Shown here: positions 1 to 55,521 of the stretch, one piece after another | Position numbering within the stretch: the stretch's first letter is position 1 | Layout of the letters: the number at the start of each line of letters is the position of its first letter | NCBI RefSeq assembly: GCF_901709675.1 | Contig: NC_051095.1 | Coordinates: 11,235,956 to 11,299,955 of the forward strand | Reading direction: 5' to 3' | Source: Syngnathus acus | Taxonomy: Eukaryota; Chordata; Actinopteri; Syngnathiformes; Syngnathidae | Length of the DNA stretch: 64,000 nucleotides | The notes under the pieces: generated by a model | Database searches by the model: none | Seen by the model: the letters and a program-made list of their open reading frames with translations, nothing else | Told to the model about the DNA's origin: nothing | Made by a program: the position numbers and the translations under genes

Positions 1-301
1 ACCTCTATCATTCCCCTTCTCGCCTCACTGCACATTAAATAGTAATACTTTCCGTTATAACGCTCTCATCCGCGGCCTCTTGGGATGGGTCTCATGGTTA
101 AATGTTTTAAAAATGGCTTCAGTGTGAGAAGAACTCCAGCCCTGCATAATCTGCTGGCATCCTATGGGCATTCATCAAATTACCTGCTGTCTTTTATAAG
201 CAGGCTTGCATGCCATCAGAAATTTCCCGTGGGAACAAACAATACTACGCAACAACACTTTGCAACAATCCCTGCACTCATGCCGTTTGCCCGCCTCCCA
301 G

Positions 302-559
302 GAGTCTAACACCAGCCCTCAAGAAGGCCTTAAGAGGAGAAACCACTCGATGTGCCCCAGTGAAGCAACCGAGGCACCGCCCATGCCAATATTCCTTCAG
401 CAAGGCTCAGCCTTCCCGCAAATCCCGCAGCTGGCTGGCACCAGCCCCATCGACAAATATGCCCGCATTCTCTTCCCCTTGACCTTCGGCCTCTTCAATC
501 TGGTCTACTGGTACATCTACCTGGCCAAGGACACCATGGAGAGAGCCAGGTACACTTAG
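302..559 (+). CDS. gabra6: GABA-A receptor alpha4/alpha6-type subunit, last coding exon (gene truncated by window start)
   Basis: This is the C-terminal exon of a Cys-loop ligand-gated chloride channel alpha subunit, which pairs with beta subunits in synaptic or extrasynaptic GABA-A receptors. The exon opens after a pyrimidine-rich acceptor (AG at 300-301) in phase 0 and reads 85 codons to TAG at 557-559. The first ~45 residues are the Pro-rich end of the M3-M4 cytoplasmic loop. Next comes the conserved stretch [10 protein letters not shown] leading into the fourth membrane helix ([10 protein letters not shown]), then a tail with AKDTMER. The YARILFP and SKDTME-like motifs are typical of alpha4 and alpha6, not of alpha1/2/3/5. 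The neighbouring gabrb2 favours alpha6, because mammalian GABRA6 is the neighbour of GABRB2. The alpha4/alpha6 choice rests partly on synteny. All earlier exons lie outside the window. Confidence 0.85.
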   Translation, partial: ESNTSPQEGLKRRNHSMCPSEATEAPPMPIFLQQGSAFPQIPQLAGTSPIDKYARILFPLTFGLFNLVYWYIYLAKDTMERARYT

Positions 560-632
560 CCACAAAGTTATTTGATATGCATGAATATTATACTTAATGA
601 AAATTCCAATGAGCTAGCTCAAATGTGAGTAT

Positions 633-638
633 AATAAA
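633..638 (+). terminator. Candidate poly(A) signal of the alpha subunit gene
   Basis: A canonical AATAAA lies 74 nt after the alpha stop codon. If it is used, the 3' UTR is only about 100 nt. A longer transcript ending further downstream cannot be excluded from sequence alone. Confidence 0.45.
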
Positions 639-3216
639 ATAGGGTATTCCTTGTGAAATTCATCACCAGAAGTTCAATGAACTTGAAAGAGCCCGCATTT
701 AACTGTTTTATGTTGCTGGATGGAGTTTTCACATTTTTATGGCAGCTGTTGTTATATATTTGTTCAGCGCTGAATATATCACCAACCGCATCACTACTAA
801 CTGGAGAATTCCTAAAAGCCCTGCATTTTTGCTTTTAGTCCTAGTTTTGTCCGACCCTAAAGTTTTGTGTGACTTCAGCTTGACCTATTGTTACTTTTCA
901 AGGAATTTGGGATGAAGGATATAGAAAGTTTGCATCATTCAACAGGGCTGTGAAGAAAATGAACGGGCTATTATTCTATTCAACGCATGTATTGTATCAT
1001 GTATCGTACATGTCAGCTGGCCTTTGAGCCAGATGGGATCAGGAGCAGCGACAGGTCACTAATATTCATGAGCAAAGTGGCACCACATTGACGGATGAAC
1101 GGCTTAACCCCAACATGAGTCAGGTAGCACTTTGCTGTGGAATATCTTATAAGCCATCCCTACAGACATTTACCCTTCCTGGTCGGCATTTAACCTCCAT
1201 CTTGCACACACGCGACAAAGGCAGCAGAAGGCCTTCTGTGAAATGTTGAATACAGTAAAACCTCTGAGGTTGAGTACAAATCATTCAGTAATGCTGTTTG
1301 AATTTAGAGTTGTTTTATTTTTCCAACTTTCTTTTGAAAAAAACGTTTATTAATTTATTATTACAAACTAAAACTGTTTATATGCAAAGTCTTTAGCCAA
1401 TAACAGGGATGTGCAATTGGCAGCCCGCAGACTACATGTGGCCGGCGGTCACGCACGAGCTTGGTTTAATTTCTTTCTTTCAAGACTGTGCATTTGTAGT
1501 ATTGTGACAGTTCTCAGAAACTTTCTACCTGCTTTATTTAACCAGCAAAAGCAGACAGAGTTGGTAAATATTCAGCAATATCAAGCTAGCTAGCTAGCTA
1601 GCTACACATCGGTAAGATCCACTAATGGCAAACGCGCGACTCAGCTGACTCCTATTCAAGTTGGTATTCTGCTGCCACCAACATCAATACACCAGCATTC
1701 CCAAATCATGTTCAATCACTAATTTAATACGCACAAAAAAACATGATGTTGTCACTTTTTAAAATGGTATGATATGTCGCCAGTTGCCAACATTTCTAGC
1801 GGGTAGCAGCTAGCTGCTATTGGCAAGTGCTTTGGGAGACCACCAAATTGAATGGTCGGCTGAATTTTATCGCCGAGGCAAACTTGGAGCCTCTTCAGCT
1901 TTTTTGTAAAGGTAAAAATTTGTCATGTAAAACAGTCACAAATCTTTTTTTCCTTCCAATATTGTGGTGCTTCAGTAAAACAATAACTTTGTGTACCTTA
2001 ATGTTTATGGTGTCTAATATTGAAGAAGCTCCAAGAGAATAGGAGTCAAATAATGTTAGGCAGTATTTCATTCAAGCCTGTGTGCTTGCCTTTGTCATAA
2101 TAATAGATTTACGGCACAACACGTGCCAATGAATGCATCATGCTTTTATATAAGGGTTACCTGAGGGCCGGCAAAACCCCAAACGCTTTAATGAAAACTC
2201 TCTTTCTCCACCGGGACTTGGTCACACAGGAAAATAAATCAGCTCTCACTTTGAACGACGACTCATAATAAGTGGGCCACTTCTCCAACGCAACCAAGAA
2301 AGAGAAGAGAGGCAGATAGATGTTATGTAACGCCTGGGGAGTGCAAATCTGCTCATCATGCTTCTCGTGTTCCTGTCAGAGAATTTTCAGTGCTTGTTTT
2401 GAGAGCCAGAACGTGGAGAAGAGCTGAATCACATCTTATTTTCATATTTTCACTGCATCGCTTTGCTAAGACAAGGCAGTGCTTAGGAGACACATGTGTT
2501 TCAGTGCATATATAGATGGGGCTCTAAGCTTGTGCTGTATGTATTCTGGTCTTGCAGGGATGTGGATCGAGCCTCTTAAAAGCAAGACGGCCAGGGAAAG
2601 GGCACGTGCAGAGTGAGAGACCCCCCTCCCCCCTCCGCATTCTCTCTCTGAAGCTCTCAGCATTTGTTCTGCTCTCATCTGACAGAGGAAATGAATCAGA
2701 AACTCATTTATTCGGCTGCCGCACATCTATTCATTTCACAGGCTGTGACCGCTGCCCACTTGTGTTCTGATCAGTAGGCCGAAGAGCTGCCCTTCACGGG
2801 TCTCCATCCCTATCGAGCCCCCTGACCCATCAAACCAGACGACGACGGTCCGATAACGGCATGCGCGCCGCCTCCAGCAACGCACGTTACATGAAAAAGA
2901 AAGCGGATGATATCATCGCCGATGGCTGCACCTGCTAGTGATGCAAGAAGGAACCAACGCTTTCAGAAGGCTGCCCTCTACAGAGTCACAGCCCCCACTG
3001 CAAGCACATCAAAGTCAACTTCCCTCTTCAAATGTGATCAAAGCTGAGAGAATGAATGGTGAGGGTGGGCTTTGTCCATGCATGACGCTGTGGGGGTTCG
3101 TTTTCTTGCACTGCAGGCTGCTTCTAAAAACGCTGCATGAGGAAAACACAATTCTTTTTAATTTTCTCGTCACAAATGCAACATAAAAAAAATTGCCCAA
3201 GTAGAGCGACCTTCCC

Positions 3217-3400
3217 CACGCTCTTAAAACTGCTGGGTTTAAAGTAACTCAAATGGCTAACTCAGCACTAAGTCTAAAAGGGACAGACACCCACTGCATT
3301 GGGTTGAGGATTTGGGTTGAGATTTTGATCCTACATAGCGGTACAAACAGTTGGGCAAAAGAAATAACCCAATTTGGGTGAAACATTGACAGATCCTCTA
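3217..3400. mobile_element. MITE-like element, degraded copy 1
   Basis: The left end reads CTCTTAAAACTGCTGGGTTT, and the interior has several AACCCAA/TTGGGTT palindromic words. The same terminal motif occurs in the fold-back copy at 21892-22089. The right boundary is not clear and is approximate. This fits a non-autonomous DNA transposon common in teleosts; no transposase is present. Confidence 0.5.
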
Positions 3401-3610
3401 GCTGACCGGCACAGCACAAGACAAAGATTTCTCCACTGTCATGTCTACTTGGCAAAACTATTGTAGTACCGCAACTAATCTGTGAGAGGCAGCATTGTGC
3501 TACAGGGCATCTGTACTGCAAGAGTAGTTGTAGAAGAAGAAAAACACATGTTAGGCTGACTGTTAGCTTATCTGGTAATTAGTGACTTTCTTGTGAATGA
3601 CACATACTCA

Positions 3611-3928
3611 ACCAGCTCAGTGGCCTAGTGGTAGAGTGTCCGCCCTGAGACTGGAAGGTTGTGGGTTCAAACCCCGGCCGGGTCATACCAAAGACTATAA
3701 AAATGGGACCCATTGCCTCCCTGCTTGGCACTCAGCATTAAGGGTTGGAATTGGGGGGTTAGATCACCAACTGATTCCCGAGCGCGGCACCGCTGCTGCT
3801 CACTGCTCCCCTCTCCCCCAGGGGATGGATTAAAATCACACGGGGATGGGTTAAATGCAGAGGACAAATTTCACCACACCCAGGTGTGTGTGTGACGATC
3901 ATTGGGACTTTAATCTTAATCTTTAATC
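3611..3928 (+). mobile_element. tRNA-derived SINE
   Basis: The head resembles a tRNA: an A-box-like TGGCCTAGTGGTAGAGTG begins at 3621 and a B-box GGTTCAAACCC lies at 3664-3674, the internal RNA polymerase III promoter arrangement. The body carries segments I recognise from dispersed percomorph SINEs (a TTGGAATTGGGGGGTTAGAT region, a CGCGGCACCGCTGCTG region, and a GTGTGTGTGAC region). The tail is a short TTAATC repeat. It looks close to full length. Clear target-site duplications were not found by eye. Confidence 0.85.
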
Positions 3929-4461
3929 AACACAGCCAGGACTTGCTCATAAGAAAGTAGTAATTGGTGTCAAGGATTCATACTTCCTGGGAGCCATCTT
4001 GACTGCTTTAGGATCTTTGTATGGAGAGGAGGATCTAAGTCACCACTAGATGTGTGTTTTGGCTCAGCTAAGTGGTTATTAAAAAGATCATTTTAAAAAA
4101 TTTCCTGTGTCAGGTTTGCCATGCCGAGTCACTCGCGTAATCTGTTTGGCAGAGGTTTTACAACAGATGCCCTTCCTGAGACAAGCCACCCATTTTTGCA
4201 CAGGATAGGGATAACTGCCTCATCAACATGTCTTAAAGTGGAACCCAACTGGACGTTACTGGTAAGTGTGATTTGAATGCCGAGCCTCATGTCCAAAGTT
4301 AGCCAATGAGTTATGCAGAACTGTGTCCAAAATTGCTACCAACTTTGTGTCAGATACATTTTTGCAAAACACATATCTGTCTTGACTTCCCCTTTAAGGT
4401 CTTTTGAGATCATGTTATGTTGGGGTGTATTTATTTACGGTTTAATGTATTAGTTTGTGTA

Positions 4462-4570
4462 GACAATTATAAACATACAGTGGGGTGTTACTAATTTTTT
4501 GCTATTCCTGTCTGTCAATTATAAATATACAGTGAGTGGGGTGTTACTAATTTTTTTGCTATTTGTGTCT
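4462..4570. repeat. Tandem duplication of a ~52-57 bp unit
   Basis: Two adjacent copies (about 4462-4513 and 4514-4570) share the words CAATTATAAA, ATACAGT, GGGGTGTTACTAATTTTTT and GCTATT, with a small insertion in the second copy. It has no recognised function. Confidence 0.7.
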
Positions 4571-5049
4571 GGCCTTGGGATTTACTGTATTCAAATCCCA
4601 TAAGCACAAAAACTTATACTGTGGTTTAATTCATTTGGTTTAAAAAAACCCATTTTGATTTAGATTTGTATCTAAGCACAATGGCTTTAATTGCAATGTT
4701 TGAATTAATCTTATTTCAATTTATTCTAAGCACGGTAGTTTCCATTTTCAACTTTAATTGAGACTGTTGATGTCCTTTATGACAGAGGGAAATTGGTGAG
4801 ATTTTTCTGTTTTGGACTCTGATGGTGAATTTGATCAATTGCTTGAATCCCAACAAGCCACCTTGAGAGATTCGCCCAGGAAGTCGATGACAACAACCTC
4901 CTTAGCGTGAGGGACTAAACTTGTAAACGCTCCACTGTTATTGCTGGACCTTGTTGACAAATACAGGTGCAGTGTGCACGGCAAAAAAAAAAGAAAAAAA
5001 GTGTTCCTCTCTTTACTATGCACATACAGTTGTGCCTGTCATACATTTT

Positions 5050-5216
5050 CTTCCTCCGCAATGGAAGCTTCTCATGCACCATCAGCCGTCTCCGCGCTTT
5101 GATCTCGACTCCTGCAGTGCGCATGCGCACCTCACTGGCTCCTCTGCACCGTCTCCGGCAAGTTGGATGTGCGCGCTCCTCACTCGCATCCCGAAACCGC
5201 CTCAAAAACTGTTGAG
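5050..5216 (+). promoter_or_regulatory. gabrb2 5' UTR/promoter with palindromic NRF-1 type site
   Basis: This GC-rich, CpG-containing stretch sits directly upstream of the gabrb2 start codon. It contains the perfect palindrome TGCGCATGCGCA at 5118-5129, which matches the NRF-1 consensus YGCGCAYGCGCR and ends 87 nt before the ATG. No TATA box is evident nearby, in line with a CpG-type neuronal promoter. The exact transcription start is not visible. Confidence 0.6.
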
Positions 5217-35150
<29,934 letters not shown>

Positions 35151-36640
35151 GCTCGGCGGCCATCTTGAGGCAGGCTCGTGAAGATGGGGATTTGAGTTGG
35201 AATAGAGAAATGGTGTGATTGCGTGAATGAGCGGTGAACGGTGCACCACCTTTTAGCGGGTTCATTTTAGACAACGTGAAGAGAGTGCAAAGACATTTTG
35301 GACAGACAGCAGCACCACCAACACTACGGTGACTCTTTTAGCATTTGGGAAACACCTTCCGGCGTATTGGACGAACACTTTGAAAAGAAGAGTTTTAAAA
35401 AGGACGGTAACGGTGCAGGAATTTCAATATATCACTAATATTTGTCATTCGTAGCTTACTCTCTGTGGATCAAATATTTATGCTTGTGTTTGCATATACT
35501 TTAAGGATTTGTTTTGTTTAGTATCTATTTACTTCGTAGCCGAGCCGTCTGCATCTGGGAAAGCTTTATAAATGATTTCAAAGGAGTCATCCTTGATAGT
35601 CTATTTTCCTATAATTACTGTAAATCCAAAACATCCTTTTAAAAGCATGCTCACATTTGATTTCATTTGCATCTCAGTTGCAATGAGGATGATAGTGTTG
35701 ATGGCGTGGAAGTTGGAATTGGCAGTGCCAATGCTGGATAGAAAAGGAAAAAGACATCATGGACATCTTGGTGAAGGAGTTGTTGGACATTTTGACCTTT
35801 ATGTTTTGCTTTTGCGGCACGGACCAAATCAAGTCCATTTCACCCTTTTTTGTTTTTTGTTTTTTCAACAAAAAAAAGGACATTGGACTCTTCCTTACGT
35901 TCTGCCATGGTGAGAAGAGCTTTAGAGGCGGCGAATGGCTTTCATGGGACGAACTGGTGAAAGAAGATATTAATCGGCTGCCCTTTCATTGCAATGAGTT
36001 GCTGCATAAATATGGCAATCCACAATCATCTTTATCAGTAGAATTGAATGATAGAAGTATGATACGTTTCATTGTGGTTAGGTTTCTGTTTTGAAAAAAA
36101 TGTAGATAAATATAAATCATGTTAAAAGAAAACGAGATGATTCATTTTTATAAATCAATACTCACGTTGTGTAAATAGGATCAATTTATTCTACTTAACT
36201 GTTGTTGTTTTGCAGTTGAATTACACCTAATTTTCCATACCGTCAAAAAAAAAAAAAAAAAAACGAGAGACAAACAAGCAATTCAGCGGAGCGTAAAAAA
36301 AGAAAAAAAAAAAGAAATAGAAAACACAAATCCACAACTTTGCTGTTGATGTGCTTTTTGGACTTTTCTCCCTTTTCTTTCTTTTTAATGGACTCTTGAA
36401 GCACCTCCTTGCTGAAACTAAAGCACTTCCAGACACCAGTGGCTACTGGGTCCATGTTTTGTTCTCCGCAAACAACTTAACAAGGATCCCGCTATCCAGG
36501 CATTGAAGTCAGGCGTATTTTGTACAAAGTTTATGTAAATTCCAATTGTAATATTTCATAAAAACTGTAAATATGTTGTGTAATGATTGTTGACAACTAT
36601 GAAGATGTACCTAAATTCAATTAAAACTCAATACAGTCTA
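35151..36640 (+). other. gabrb2 3' UTR (probable)
   Basis: About 1.5 kb of non-coding AT-rich sequence follows the stop. It contains an A19 run at 36245-36263 and ends with a candidate poly(A) signal. The end is estimated from that signal and not proven. Confidence 0.5.
36619..36624 (+). terminator. Candidate poly(A) signal of gabrb2
   Basis: ATTAAA, the commonest variant hexamer, lies in an A/T-rich context about 1.47 kb after the stop codon. No clearer AATAAA was noticed in the preceding UTR. Confidence 0.4.
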
Positions 36641-36649
36641 TCACTTCAA

Positions 36650-39648
36650 TAACAAAGTGCAAGGTGGCATTTTCTTGGCTGGCCTCACACTTTTACAACT
36701 ATTCAACCTTCAATGGGCACTCACTGACATGAATTGAAATTCAATTTTAACCCCCCCAAATGAATTTGATGTTTGTCTGCTTTAGGAACCTTTGCAAAAT
36801 GTGGAAGCATTTATGTATATTAATGACAGATCAGACGAACATGTAGAGTAGATATAAAAATTCTACACATCCCTAGTTCTTTAAATGCTGCATGTTTGGC
36901 ATATAAAAAAAACTAGACTTAGATGAAAACGTTTTCTCACCATTAATGTGACCTATGCAGCTCAAATTTAAAAACAAACAAATATTTTAATGAGTGGGAA
37001 AAATAAACAAAAATAATGTCGTCGGACAAGTGTGTGCATCCTCTAAAAACTGGGATGTGGCCGATTGGAATCAACAAGTCATGTTTAATCTCAGGTTAAT
37101 CCAGCACACACACTTCACAATTTAAAGTGTCTATCTAAATCATGAATATGTACATTTTAGATGTTCAAACACACATTTCCCTCATGTTTGGGAGATTTTG
37201 TTTTTGGTTTGACCAATCAGTGTCACCACAAAAATCTGTTAGAAAGAAGAAAACTATCATGAAAAGCCTTCTAGGCCATTCGAAATTAATTTGAAGTTAA
37301 ATAGAGGCACTTTAAATGTTGGCAGGTATGTGCTGATTCCCCTTCACCTGAGTTTGATTTTAAAGATGACCACATCGCATTTATAAAATGGTGTGCGCAG
37401 GGCATGCAATGTCCGTTACCAAATGAGTAGCTTTGTGTCTGTACCAGTGGGTGAATAACTAGGCCGACACTGAGCGAATAGAAAAGTGTTGTTGAATAGA
37501 GACGTGAGCATTGAATCCCGGAATACATAATGGATGAAAGAAGGTGACGTAAATGCAGAGCCGCATTCATATGGAGGCACTCTGTTGACTTGGGTCCACA
37601 GGAAATATTACTGCTCCCAAAAAAAAAAAAAGATAGGGAGAGAAAGAAAAAGAGGAAAAAAAAGAGTTCTCCATTGCTCCACTCTGCTGCACTCACTTCC
37701 TTGACCTCACCACTATTGCATCCCTTAAATGGCTGCTGGTGAATATTTCATATTGCAAAACACTGAATATTTAATATTTTAAAAGGGATTTTGTCCTAGC
37801 TGAGAATAATGTACAACTAATGTTTGATTTCCAACTAAGAACACAATAAAACACCAGTAGAATGGAAGATCCCCTTGACGTGAACATCTACAAAATTGTA
37901 GAAGTGGGAAAATAGTTTGGAATGTGTTATGATTCTGATTCTGCTTTGTAAGAGGATGCTAGAAAAAGAAAATACTTTGACACAGATGTCGGACGCAAAG
38001 TGGGAGTCCTGCGCATTTTGTGTTTCATAGCGAGAATTTTCGACTCACCTCCTAATTCGTTTTCATACTTCTGAGCTGGTCAGAGAATACGAAAATAAGT
38101 TGGTAGCCATGCTAGCTTTGGCTATTCTCAATTCTTTTTCCTTGTGGCTCTGCTACTTGTTTTCCTCTTTTTGGTTGAATTTTCTATCATTTTAGGTCTC
38201 TCATTGAGTTTATAAAAAATGGAGGACAGATTAACCCGCTCATCTCGCGGTCACAAGGAAGATATAACCATGCTCTTAACAGAGCTACCCGTCATTTATG
38301 AATGTGTGTAACAAATGCACAAGGGGATTTGGCAAAAAAAAAGAAAAAGCGGTGTTCAATTTGATGTAACCTGACATGGGATCTAGTTTCATGTTCCTCC
38401 ATCCATTGGTAAAAAACAAATCTACAATAGACACATACTTTGTGTTCTCTTGGTGGGCAAAAAAAGGCATTCATGTTGGCACGTATAAGAAAAGAGGGAA
38501 AAGGCAGATGCTTTTGACTTCGTAGTCTTTCCGTGTCACTGAACTAATTAGGGATGCACAGGACTCTGCTATGTGAAAGCATGTGTGTATGTTTTTGGTA
38601 TCACTCTGTGCGTGTAGAGTGCATTCACAGCTGCGTCACCGTACTATTCGTGCGCCAGCTGACCACGGATCACACACACCTGACCATTGAAGAACGTTGC
38701 AAATTCGATTGATCACGAATTATCTGCAAGTTTGTGTTTGACGTGAATAAAATAAACACAATAAAGTCATAATAATATATATATATATATACAATTATAT
38801 ATAATCGTCTCGTTTAGTCGTTACATTCAGTCAGGCAGGTGTGCTTCGACTCAGTGTGTAAATATAGTAATCGTAATCAATGGCATGACCCCTGTGCAAA
38901 TCTGGTTTGTTTGAACAGGTTCAGCAGCCTGATCTGGAAAAGACAACATATGTCAACATGAAGAAGTGCAAGGCATCTTACATCTGTGTAAAAGCTGCTT
39001 TGTTGCAGGCACAAGAACATTTAAACAACAACATTCAACCCAGATTGCAAAACTCGACAACAGTAGACAAACAAAATATCTGCATCAACTGGATATGGTG
39101 TGTTGATTTATATGAAGGAGTCTTAGGACCACAGAAAATAAAATAAAAAACATCTGGAGGAAATTAGTTTCAAAAGAACTTAAATGACCAGTTCAGGGTG
39201 TCGTCTGCTTTTCGCCCAATGGCGCCTGGGATAGGCTCCAGCACTTCCTTTGTTCTCTTTTGTAGCCTAAAAATATCCTATACAGTACAAAATAATTCTA
39301 AATAAATATAAAAAATAAATATCAAGCTCCCCCGTTGCACAGTAAAACAGTTCAGGATAAAAAGTCATCCAGCTCCACCTGCAATACCAAGCAACCAAAC
39401 AGGACACGCGGAAAAAAAACGGAGACCTTTGACCTTTGCAGAGCAACTGTATTCCTCCTCTGTGGTAGACTGAATGACTTAAGGAATGTGAACACACCTG
39501 TCAATACGTAGGGCGGAGCGAGTCAGAAAGGTGCTGTCACTTATGTGAATGAGGCCTCAAACACACACAAGCTGGAAGAGTGAGACAGCAGCCAGACGAT
39601 GGAAAGAAAGGGAGCTTGTTGACAAGCAGGAGAACAGAGAGCTTTCCC
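36650..39648. other. Intergenic region gabrb2-atp10b
   Basis: No gene is supported. It holds a short (AT)n run (about 38774-38790) and a SINE fragment (39187-39248). The last ~150 nt should contain the atp10b promoter and 5' UTR, but I see no recognisable core element there. Confidence 0.55.
39187..39248 (+). mobile_element. SINE tail fragment
   Basis: ACCAGTTCAGGGTGTC, then CGCCCAATGGCGCCTGGGAT and AGGCTCCAGCAC, match the tail of the same teleost SINE family seen in reverse at 14511-14657. It lies ~400 nt upstream of the atp10b start codon. Confidence 0.65.
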
Positions 39649-52259
<12,611 letters not shown>

Positions 52260-54000
52260 AGAAAAGGGCTACAAAAAATACTGTTATAGAATTAAGATGG
52301 TAATTTATTCAGAACTTTTTTTTGTACACCTGGAAGTAGCTCAGCAGTGGAGCACTTGAGCATGGAGCACTTTCTGCAGGGAGAGAAAAACTCCCCTTTG
52401 ACATGTGAATTGTAATTCAAACTTTTTCTTTTTATTTCTTTGGAGCTACAATGAACAACATATAAGCCAGTTACATTCCTGATGGGAATTCAGGGCCCAT
52501 GCAGCGAAACATAGTAGTCATGGAAAACTGTATTCTGTATGTAACTCTGTAAACGACACACGATGTCACATGATGTATGATGGAATGAATTAATTGTCTT
52601 TCAGGCTGGTCCTACACTGAGCGTAGGTGATTTGTGTGCGTGCGTGTGTGTGTGTGTGTGTTAGTGTTAATTCCTTATCACACAGAAAGGCTTATGGAAA
52701 TTCAAAGCTTTAGCTGAAACTACTTGTAAAAAGGCCTTGATTTATCATTGGCATACTTCACTGTCGTTGTGCCAGTGACGGAATATTTTTTTAAAAGACC
52801 ACACTTCTTTCTTCAGCTTAATTTTAATTTTAAAAGCATTGTACAACTCAAAGTACATTTTATTGGATGGATATAATAATAAAAACAAAACAGCTCACGA
52901 GAGTTGAATTCAAGAAATGATTGAGACATTTTGCAGACATTTTATAGATAATGACCAAAATTACTTAATAATTTTTTAGATGAATAGCTTGCCATATAAT
53001 TGCCCAAAAACGGTGCTTTGAGGCATTTCACGTTTTCTTTTGTATCAGTAAAAATACTTGGAGTAGTGCCAGACATAAAATGAACAAGAAATTGAAGAAA
53101 ACATGTTGGCCTCTAGTTTTCCCCCTGCAGTTTAAGTAATCACTGCTGCGCTCCAGTGTTGAACTGATGTAACTGCACAAAGGTCAAAGGGACACCGATG
53201 AATGGAGATGTTAAAATGTCATTACATTTTAATAGTCTGCACAATATTAAACTTTCAAGAAAACGTGTAGTGCACGCACAGTTAATGCACATGTCTGCAA
53301 AATTTAGACATAGACGTGACACCATTGTACCAAGCAAAACGTATTATATAGTTTGTTGCAAATGAGACATGTCATTCCTGGGTCTCGTAATCAAATGTCT
53401 CTTATATTACTGTTAAATATGCAAAGAATCAAGAATTACAATTCGGGGGAAGCTGTTAATACCAGTGACTTGTTGCTATTCTCATATAGTATGATGCAGT
53501 CCTTTTAGATCCCTTGATAGCTGCAACAATTCATAACTACACATTTGAACAAATGGACATTTAACACGACTGCAATATATGAATTTACGTTATTGTGGTT
53601 GATAGCCACTTGTGGAGTTTATTTGGAAACAAATAAATATTAATAAGCAAGACATAAATTCTATAAACCTCTGCCAGTGTTCACATTTTCAGATGATCAC
53701 ATAAATGCCATTTCTGGAAAATCAGAACCTCCCATTACCGGTGAAGTATTTTGGGAAAAGGTCTGCGGGATACTTGTGGTCCTTGATATTATTTATTATT
53801 TAAATTTGAAAAAGTCACGGATGCAATTAATTTAATGTATTTTAAATACACACAATATTTTTTTATGTTATCTTGCTCTACGTTTTGTCATATTTGGGTT
53901 TGTTTTGTTTTAAACGTAGTCGTCCACAAATATGTTCAGTCATCGTGTTTCATCAAAAAGTCGGCCTGCAAGACAAATTCGGGGTCAAAGAAAGTCCCCC
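52260..54000. other. atp10b 3' UTR and intergenic region
   Basis: This is non-coding and AT-rich. Candidate AATAAA signals occur at about 52878 and 53632; I cannot tell which is used. A short TG run lies near 52640-52660. No further gene is seen before the atp7a promoter region. Confidence 0.5.
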
Positions 54001-54039
54001 TTTAAACCCCGCCCATTCCTTGTGACGGTGCACTGTGGC

Positions 54040-54255
54040 AGTCAGTTAGTCACGTCGGCATGAGAAAATGAGACAAAAGCTGTCACAGGTTGACACAAAA
54101 CTACTTTAAAGGCTATAATTAAGCGCTGCTTTTTCCTCGCGCACACAATGCCGAGACGACTGGTGTGCACTGTAGCACGCAAGAAAGCCTGACGACAAGA
54201 AGCAAGGTGGCTAATGCTACTACCCAAAGTAGCTGTCTGTCACTTCACTTTTAAG
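54040..54255 (+). other. atp7a: Probable atp7a 5' UTR exon
   Basis: The segment ends in a strong donor AAG-GTAAGA (GT at 54256) and follows a moderately GC-rich patch. It has no suitable start codon frame. atp7a exon 2 begins with an acceptor just four nt before its ATG, so a non-coding first exon is required upstream. The start coordinate is an estimate. Confidence 0.4.
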
Positions 54256-55521
54256 GTAAGAGCTTCGTCTTTCCATTGTTTTCTCCTCTTTTCCTTCCAA
54301 GAAAGATTGAATTCGTTTTTGTACACCACATCTTACTCAATTTAGCGCAAAATGTTTTTCCTTCATTGCAGCAAATCAGCAGCAACCTTCCTGTTAGCCC
54401 ACTGTTTCCTATCATTTATTGAAGCAAAGCGCCTCTTTTACATTGGAAAAAAAATCACGGCACACTACCAAAGGCACATTTGCATAAAATATGATTACTG
54501 AAATAATAATCTCAAGTCAATCTGGTCACAAATTGACTCCATTGTGAAATTCAGGCCTATTTAATTTCCTGTACTCGCAGGAAGACATGACCTGTTGTTT
54601 TTATGGCAACAGGTGGGTACACACGTTTATTGAGCTCTTTGCAACTTACATTGGGTGGAAAGCTCAATTTTATTATCCAGGGTGGCCATAAAGATCAGAG
54701 AACGCCATTAGTATTTGCCAAATGTGGGACTTTCTTTGTGATTTAGGGCTCCAGAAATAAATTTGACTTGTAAATCAATCTGAAACAGTACCTATACCAT
54801 CAACGGTGTACATGAAATACTCAAATCCATTGTGATTTTAAAAAAACAACCACCCAGACATGATCTGATTACCATATTTTATCTATATGTATCAAAGTCA
54901 AAGTATTCTATCTGAGTTCCGCAGTCATTCATTTGTTGCCTGTACAAACAGGTTAGTCTGCTTAGACTGTCACTCAGCTATGTGCGCTTTATTGGACTCA
55001 GTTCATATTTATTTGTATAACACCTATAAAGAATGTAAATGATAAGAGATGACATAACTGGTAAAGACAGCTCGAGTGACATAAATATAATTTGTAAATA
55101 AACTAAAAAAAAAAAAATGATCAGAAAAGAAGCTCTTAAGACACCAAGATGCATTTGTGTTCAGTTTCATGAAAAATCAATGAGAGAAAAATCTTATATC
55201 CAAAAATGTAATTAGCATCTTTAGAAATATATTGCAAACCATGACATTTCATTTGGGACGCCATTACAATGAAGACATTAAAAGTGTGAAAAATATCGGT
55301 TATTTTTTATTATTAGTAGTAGTGCCTTTTCAATAACAACTGCCAATATTTCAAATCCTCATATCAGTAAAGCCATTTGATTTTCGAAATTAAATTCAGT
55401 GTGATGTGTTTTTATCATATAGATCATATTGTATAAAAAGCAAGTCATCGTGTTTATACTCTGCCTTCCTGGCAGAAAGTGACTATTTCCCTGATAAATG
55501 TCCATGTTTTGTTATAGAATC

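Larger units (their letters stand above)
560..5050. other. Intergenic spacer between gabra6 and gabrb2
   Basis: I see no credible coding exon in this 4.5-kb spacer. It holds a short TAGC tandem run (about 1585-1605), a MITE-like element starting near 3217, a SINE (3611-3928) and a local tandem duplication of about 52-57 bp (4462-4570). The remainder is unremarkable AT-rich sequence; open frames here are short and unconserved in appearance. Confidence 0.6.

Noticed and set aside
3611-3690. Possible tRNA gene
   Set aside because: A- and B-box words are present, but the sequence does not fold into a full cloverleaf and continues into a SINE body.
38907-39146. 79-codon open frame upstream of atp10b
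   Set aside because: No recognisable domain, no start or splice context of note, and low-complexity intergenic surroundings.
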